Below, piece after piece: positions 61,684 through 64,000 of a stretch of 64,000 bases of DNA; the stretch's first letter is position 1, and the number at the start of each line of letters is the position of its first letter. Location of the stretch: assembly GCA_001556125.1 (NCBI GenBank), contig LSIG01000035.1, forward strand, positions 61,566 to 125,565, given 5' to 3'. This stretch comes from Rhizobiales bacterium CCH10-E5. GTDB taxonomy: Bacteria; Pseudomonadota; Alphaproteobacteria; Rhizobiales; Beijerinckiaceae. Below the pieces are notes generated by a model that was not told the origin of the DNA, did not search any database, and saw nothing but the letters and a program-made list of their open reading frames with translations. The position numbers and the translations under genes are program-made.

Positions 61684-63615
61684 TCAGCCACCCGCCGTTT
61701 CCAGATCGGCGAAGCGGGCCGGCAGGTCGAGCGTCACGCGCGTCCCCTCCGGCCCCGAGGCGATCTCCAGCAGCGCGCCGCAGCGTTCGGCGCGCCGCTT
61801 CATGTTGGCGAGGCCGCGCCCGGGCGGATTGGCATCACTCCCGCCCGATCCGGCGAAGCCATGGCCGTCATCGGCCACGGTGATGCGGCCATGCTCGCCC
61901 GCTTCGCCCATCAGCGTCTCGATGCTGACCCGGATCGTGCCCGCCCCCGCATGCTTCGCGGCATTGGTGACCGCCTCGTCGAGCAGGCGCAGGACCTGGA
62001 TGACGTGGCCCGGCCGCAATTCCGGATGAACGGGCAATCCCTGTGGAGTCAGCACCGTCCAGTCGAGCGCGATCCGGTGGGCGCTGAGCTGCGACGCGAT
62101 CCGCTCCCGCCACGCCCCGAGCGCCAGCATGAGATCGCCGCCGATGTCGTCCATCGCGTCGATCACCAGCCGCAGATCCCGCAATGCCGCCCGGGCCGCC
62201 TCGCCGATCGGCGCACCGCCGCTGCGCTGGCGCTCGCTCAGGGCGACGATGCTGACGAGCTGGCCGCCGAGACCGTCATGCAGGTCGCGCATCAGCCGGG
62301 TGCGCTCGTTCGAGAGCGCCATCGCCCGGGCCCGCTCCTCCTCGCGGGCCAGCGTCGCGCGCAGCTTGTCCTCGGCTTCGCGGACGAGTCCGACCATGCG
62401 CGAGGCGAAGCCGTCGACCTGATTCAGGGCGCGGGCAAAGCGCCAGGTGAGGCCGATGCCGATGGCGATCACCATGGCCGAGTAGGAGATGCGCGAGAAG
62501 AAGATCCGCCGGTCCGACGCGACATCGAGAATCGAGAAGATGTCAAAGGCCCAGAAGAACAGGACCACCGTCACCGCGCTCCCGAGCAGGAGGGTGATCA
62601 TGTCGCGCCGCCGCAGGAAAACGAGTGCGATGATCACCGCCGTCGACACGAGACAGAACATGACGGTGAACGGCCCAAGCAGGAGATAGAGTCTGCGAAC
62701 CGGCACGGGACCAGCCAACAGGCCCACGACGGTGATGATCAGCCCCGGTAGGAACAGCAGTGCTGCGGCCCGCGGCAGCTTGAGCCCCAGGAAAAGAACG
62801 AAGAACACCACAGCGAAGGCGCTCTCGAGCGGTGCAGATGCGATCAGCACGGCATTGAGCCCGCCATAAAGCGATTGGCCGCTCGGCGCGGAAATGAAGG
62901 TCTGAGTCACGCCGAGCGCCATCGAGGCGGCGAGCGCTCCATATTCGGGCTCGTGCCGCCGCATCAGCCACATCATGCCGAGGATGACGGCCAGGATGCT
63001 CTGCCAGGCTGCCAGAACCACGGGCAGCGTCTCGAAGAGCAGCACCCGCCGCTCATAGGCCGGCCGCAGCGCTGCGTCCGGGCCGACATAGACCCGGTCG
63101 AGGAAACCGGTCAGCGGCCCCCAGACGAGGAGGCGAACCGTCAGCTCATTGGGGCCGGGTCGCAGCAACACGGAGGGGACGACCGCGATCGCCGGCGTGC
63201 TGCGGTCCGGCCGGTTGGCCGAGGGCGTGCGGCGGCTGTCGAGGATCTCGACGCCGTTGACGGCGACCACGACCCCGTTGGTGAAGCGGGGCAGCATCAC
63301 CGCCCAGGCCTCTCTCGCCGGGGCCGCGGGAGGTCCCCCGAAGCTCAGCCGGAACAGCGGCGGATCGTCCATGGTGTAGCGGGTGTCGAGGTGATGCGGC
63401 AGCGTCACGGCTCGTCCGGCCGGCTCCAGCCGTGCCTGCGACAGGCCGTAGCGTTCCGGAGGCTCGGGCGCCGGCAGCGCGGCGAGCAGGAGGCAGAGGT
63501 AGACGATCAGCGCCTGCAGCGCCAGATAGCCTGCCAGCCAGAGCGCGATCCGCGGCGCGTCCATCGGCGCCGCTGGTGCCTCGGGCGCCTCCCGGCCGGT
63601 CGCCGCCTCGGTCAC
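61684..63615 (-). CDS. Membrane sensor histidine kinase (7TM-DISM-like, NarL-type)
   Basis: A 643-residue kinase. After an N-terminal membrane helix (near 22-45) a periplasmic region (about 45-185) resembles a 7TMR-DISM extracellular domain, then seven or so membrane helices run to about 400. A HisKA_3 dimer domain follows with H446 (MRDLHDGLGGQLVSIVALSERQR), then HATPase (LLDEAVTNAAKHAGAG, DDGHGFAG, GRGLANMKRRAERCGALLEI). A GTG start at 63615 overlaps the LuxR gene stop by four bases, implying a coupled pair. The ligand is unknown. Confidence 0.9.
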   Translation of the reverse strand: MTEAATGREAPEAPAAPMDAPRIALWLAGYLALQALIVYLCLLLAALPAPEPPERYGLSQARLEPAGRAVTLPHHLDTRYTMDDPPLFRLSFGGPPAAPAREAWAVMLPRFTNGVVVAVNGVEILDSRRTPSANRPDRSTPAIAVVPSVLLRPGPNELTVRLLVWGPLTGFLDRVYVGPDAALRPAYERRVLLFETLPVVLAAWQSILAVILGMMWLMRRHEPEYGALAASMALGVTQTFISAPSGQSLYGGLNAVLIASAPLESAFAVVFFVLFLGLKLPRAAALLFLPGLIITVVGLLAGPVPVRRLYLLLGPFTVMFCLVSTAVIIALVFLRRRDMITLLLGSAVTVVLFFWAFDIFSILDVASDRRIFFSRISYSAMVIAIGIGLTWRFARALNQVDGFASRMVGLVREAEDKLRATLAREEERARAMALSNERTRLMRDLHDGLGGQLVSIVALSERQRSGGAPIGEAARAALRDLRLVIDAMDDIGGDLMLALGAWRERIASQLSAHRIALDWTVLTPQGLPVHPELRPGHVIQVLRLLDEAVTNAAKHAGAGTIRVSIETLMGEAGEHGRITVADDGHGFAGSGGSDANPPGRGLANMKRRAERCGALLEIASGPEGTRVTLDLPARFADLETAGG

Positions 63616-63923
63616 AGCCGGATCAGGCCCTGCTGCAACGCCTCGAACACCGCCTCGCCGCGGGTGTTGACCTCGAGCTTGCGGTAGATGTTCTTGATGT
63701 GCCCGGGCACCGTCTGGCGCGACAGGCCGAGATGGCCGGCGATGTCGGCATAGCTGAAGCCCTTGGCGATGCCCCAGAGGATGTCGATCTCGCGCGGCGT
63801 CAGCCTGGCCGTGTTGAGGGCGTTGGGCGCCGGCGCGGCGGAAGGCTGCGTCTGCGTGCGGCGCACGATGAAGCGCGCGATCGAGGCCGAGATCGGCGAA
63901 TGGCCGGCGACGAGGTCGCGCAC
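63612..63923 (-). CDS. LuxR-type DNA-binding protein, receiver domain missing
   Basis: A 103-residue open frame with an interdomain segment typical of NarL-type regulators (RDLVAGHSPISASIARFIVRR) and a complete LuxR helix-turn-helix (LTPREIDILWGIAKGFSYADIAGHLGLSRQTVPGHIKNIYRKLEVNTRGEAV). The receiver that should precede it is not seen. Upstream the frame continues as IPTDIAATV and then hits TGA at about 63969-63971, and no frame to the window end resembles a receiver. The GTG start at 63923 lacks a ribosome site. It is either a truncated remnant or a receiver-less regulator coupled to the kinase. Confidence 0.6.
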   Translation of the reverse strand: MRDLVAGHSPISASIARFIVRRTQTQPSAAPAPNALNTARLTPREIDILWGIAKGFSYADIAGHLGLSRQTVPGHIKNIYRKLEVNTRGEAVFEALQQGLIRL

Positions 63924-63938
63924 CGTCGCCGCGATGTC

Positions 63939-63966
63939 GGTCGGAATGCGGATTCCGATTCCGACC
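63939..63966. repeat. Inverted repeat at the 5' end of the LuxR gene
   Basis: GGTCGGAAT (63939-63947) pairs perfectly with ATTCCGACC (63958-63966) across a 10-base loop. It sits where the receiver-to-linker junction of a normal response regulator would be, so it may mark the truncation point or act as an operator for a short LuxR protein. Confidence 0.45.
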
Positions 63967-64000
63967 GGCCATCATTCCGATAATTGACCGGCCGGGATTC

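Noticed and set aside
58760..62029. 1089-residue plus-strand open frame
   Set aside because: It is antisense to the MscS channel and parts of its neighbours, and its His/Gln/Arg-rich low-complexity sequence has no domains.

Overview
The window is GC-rich chromosomal DNA of an alphaproteobacterium. It most resembles a Bosea/Bradyrhizobium-like member of the Hyphomicrobiales. This rests on the pcm-tolC-popZ order close to valS, a PopZ (DUF2497) protein, a FixL-type haem PAS domain beside an Fnr/FixK-type regulator, a suhB-like small RNA, and Rhizobiales-style intergenic palindromes. I see no prophage, insertion sequence, CRISPR array or rRNA operon. The genus is inference.

1-21 kb is mostly core genome: CidA/LrgA-LrgB, exonuclease III, a Sel1-repeat protein coupled to dihydroxy-acid dehydratase, a YqaA membrane protein, a PhoD phosphatase, ValS, PopZ, TolC, Pcm, a PAS protein, tRNA-Cys, tRNA-Asn with a clear terminator, photolyase, a short-chain dehydrogenase, an AlaX editing protein, a sulfurtransferase and a DHA2-type MFS pump.

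22-27.5 kb carries a molybdate importer (modABC) behind a good ModE-box candidate. A short ModE-like protein and a CueR/HmrR-like copper regulator are translationally chained after it, followed by an M20 amidohydrolase with its own inverted-repeat operator. A YopT-like cysteine protease sits at 27.6-28.2 kb.

28.3-42.7 kb is the most notable block. It holds two DUF1185 paralogues, an enamidase-like amidohydrolase, a MarR regulator, a molybdenum hydroxylase (FAD subunit plus a fused 2Fe-2S/molybdopterin subunit), a 6-hydroxynicotinate reductase homologue, an ApbE-superfamily UPF0280 protein and a branched-chain-amino-acid-type ABC importer with fused permeases. Together they read as uptake, hydroxylation, ring reduction and ring opening of nicotinate or a related N-heteroaromatic. 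Matching 18-bp palindromes lie before the enamidase and dehydrogenase genes, and a weaker relative lies before the binding protein.

42.7-45.6 kb holds a suhB-like sRNA and an exbB-exbD-tonB operon. 45.7-52.5 kb looks like an oxygen-response neighbourhood: a FixL-like haem-PAS hybrid kinase, an Fnr/FixK-type regulator, a divergent OmpR-type regulator, an alcohol dehydrogenase whose promoter carries an Fnr/FixK-like box, and a phosphotransferase/ATPase fusion. 52.6-64 kb holds a short-chain dehydrogenase, an RND efflux operon led by an alpha/beta-hydrolase, small secreted proteins, an MscS channel, and a NarL-type histidine kinase coupled to a LuxR-type protein that lacks a visible receiver domain at the window edge.
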